Source: JBBSJV01 sp038256935 (GTDB taxonomy: Bacteria; Patescibacteriota; JACMRA01). Taken from it: a DNA stretch of 7,184 nucleotides. Shown here piece by piece: positions 6,616 through 7,184 of the stretch. The notes beneath the pieces were generated by a model that was not told the origin of the DNA, searched no databases, and saw only the letters and a list, made by a program, of their open reading frames with translations. Location of the stretch: NCBI GenBank assembly GCA_038256935.1, contig JBBSJV010000071.1, positions 1 to 7,184 on the forward strand, in the 5' to 3' direction. Within the stretch, counting starts at the first letter, position 1. Every line of letters starts with the position of its first letter. The translations under genes and the position numbers were made by a program.

Positions 6616-7184
6616 CTAAAACTCCTTCCTAACCTCCCCACACCCTCTTTTCTTCAAAGCTTCGTATCTTTTATTTTCACTTCTATCGTATTCGTAGTTG
6701 ATCTCGTAGGTTTTATTTTCTTTGATTAGATTGGGGACAATTTCTGTAAAGATCTTGGGTAGGTCTTCTATACTATTTGGTAGTAACCCTACTTTTTGTT
6801 CGATTGGTTTTAGATTTTGGGGGTACAATTTCCAATACTCCAAAAATTCGTGCATAGTCACGTCTCCTGAGCCAAAGCCGATTGCGGGAGTTGATTTATC
6901 AAACATATCTAATAAGTCATCGTAGCGGCCACCTCCAAGCAAGGCTCTAGGATTGGTGGGGTTTTTATCAAAGACTTCGTAGACCAAACCTGTGTAGTAA
7001 GCGATACCTCTGACGATACAAGGTGTAAATTCATATTCTAGGTCTTTGTGAATCAATTTTAGATTGTCATTTAAAAGCTTTAATTCTGCAAAGTTTTCGG
7101 ATAATTTTTGATAAACCCTCCAAGACTCTCCTGTTTTGTTTCCAAGATCTAAGACTAATTGGATTTGGTCATTATTTAGAGTTT
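6616..7184 (-). CDS. hisS: Histidyl-tRNA synthetase, C-terminal part (5' part outside the window)
   Basis: Cytoplasmic class II synthetase that attaches histidine to tRNA-His. The frame is open to the right edge; the 188 residues seen are the C-terminal half. A histidine-binding signature is clear: CIVRGIAYYTGLVYE (the HisA motif with its arginine), followed by ALLGGGRYDDL. The motif 3 position reads PAIGFGSGDVTM, so the Glu-Arg pair usual there (GLER) is replaced by Asp-Val. The anticodon-binding domain begins at KVGLLPNS but is short. It ends in KRYEALKKRGC and eight more residues at TAG, lacking the last strands and helix (roughly 35 residues) of the usual domain. Reading through the TAG gives only the Phe/Leu-rich antisense of the neighbour's lysine tail. 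The identity is safe; activity cannot be judged. No terminator hairpin is seen, but the minus strand is T-rich just past the stop. Confidence 0.88.
   Translation of the reverse strand, partial: TLNNDQIQLVLDLGNKTGESWRVYQKLSENFAELKLLNDNLKLIHKDLEYEFTPCIVRGIAYYTGLVYEVFDKNPTNPRALLGGGRYDDLLDMFDKSTPAIGFGSGDVTMHEFLEYWKLYPQNLKPIEQKVGLLPNSIEDLPKIFTEIVPNLIKENKTYEINYEYDRSENKRYEALKKRGCGEVRKEF

Noticed and set aside
6360..6641. Minus-strand open frame with phenylalanine runs
   Set aside because: The phenylalanine runs are the antisense of the lysine tail of the giant gene, and the frame overlaps hisS in another phase.
6722..6925. Plus-strand open frame opposite hisS
   Set aside because: It is antisense to the conserved HisRS region and has no features of its own.
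1..7184. tRNA or rRNA genes, CRISPR arrays, riboswitches
   Set aside because: No cloverleaf, evenly spaced repeats or recognised leader structure was seen by eye; a covariance-model scan could not be run.

Overview
The window is AT-rich (about one third G+C by eye). It has the look of a Candidate Phyla Radiation (Patescibacteria) genome. The grounds are a short type IV secretion pilin of the kind common in that group, tRNA synthetases that are short at their C-termini, very short or absent 5' leaders with almost no Shine-Dalgarno sites, and a very large charged protein of unknown family. This placement is an inference from gene types, and no lineage marker is present. Internal UGA is not used and UAG ends several genes, so code 11 fits.

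Layout. The left edge holds the 3' end of an alanyl-tRNA synthetase gene (+), which stops early at TAG. A DegT/DnrJ/EryC1/StrS-type aminotransferase follows (+, 398-1762). The next 276 bp separate it from a convergent gene and hold two nested inverted-repeat units of the GTCAT...ATGAC type (1796-1991). A YgjP-type zinc metallopeptidase lies on the minus strand (to 2722, probable start 2698). It is divergent from a TrbC/VirB2-like pilin (+, 2785-3228), and the two appear to share a region of overlapping, opposite promoters.

The centre and right are dominated by one very long reading frame. It begins at an ATG (3289) placed exactly where a strong extended -10 promoter would start transcription, so it is probably leaderless. 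It is broken by a single in-frame TAG at 3547-3549, then stays open without any conventional start codon for 116 codons and runs on to 6612. The parts seen as an 86-residue protein and a 904-residue protein are therefore best read as one gene of 1,108 codons that carries either a nonsense mutation or a read-through stop. The protein is not recognised. It is hydrophilic, apparently mostly helical, and has a lysine-rich linker and a lysine tail. A histidyl-tRNA synthetase gene (-) converges on it with 3 bp between the stops and runs off the right edge.

The genes do not form an obvious pathway: two tRNA synthetases, a sugar-type aminotransferase, a peptidase, a pilin and a giant unknown. The items most worth a second look are the interrupted giant gene, the composite inverted repeats, the shared divergent promoter region, and the shortened C-termini of both synthetases.
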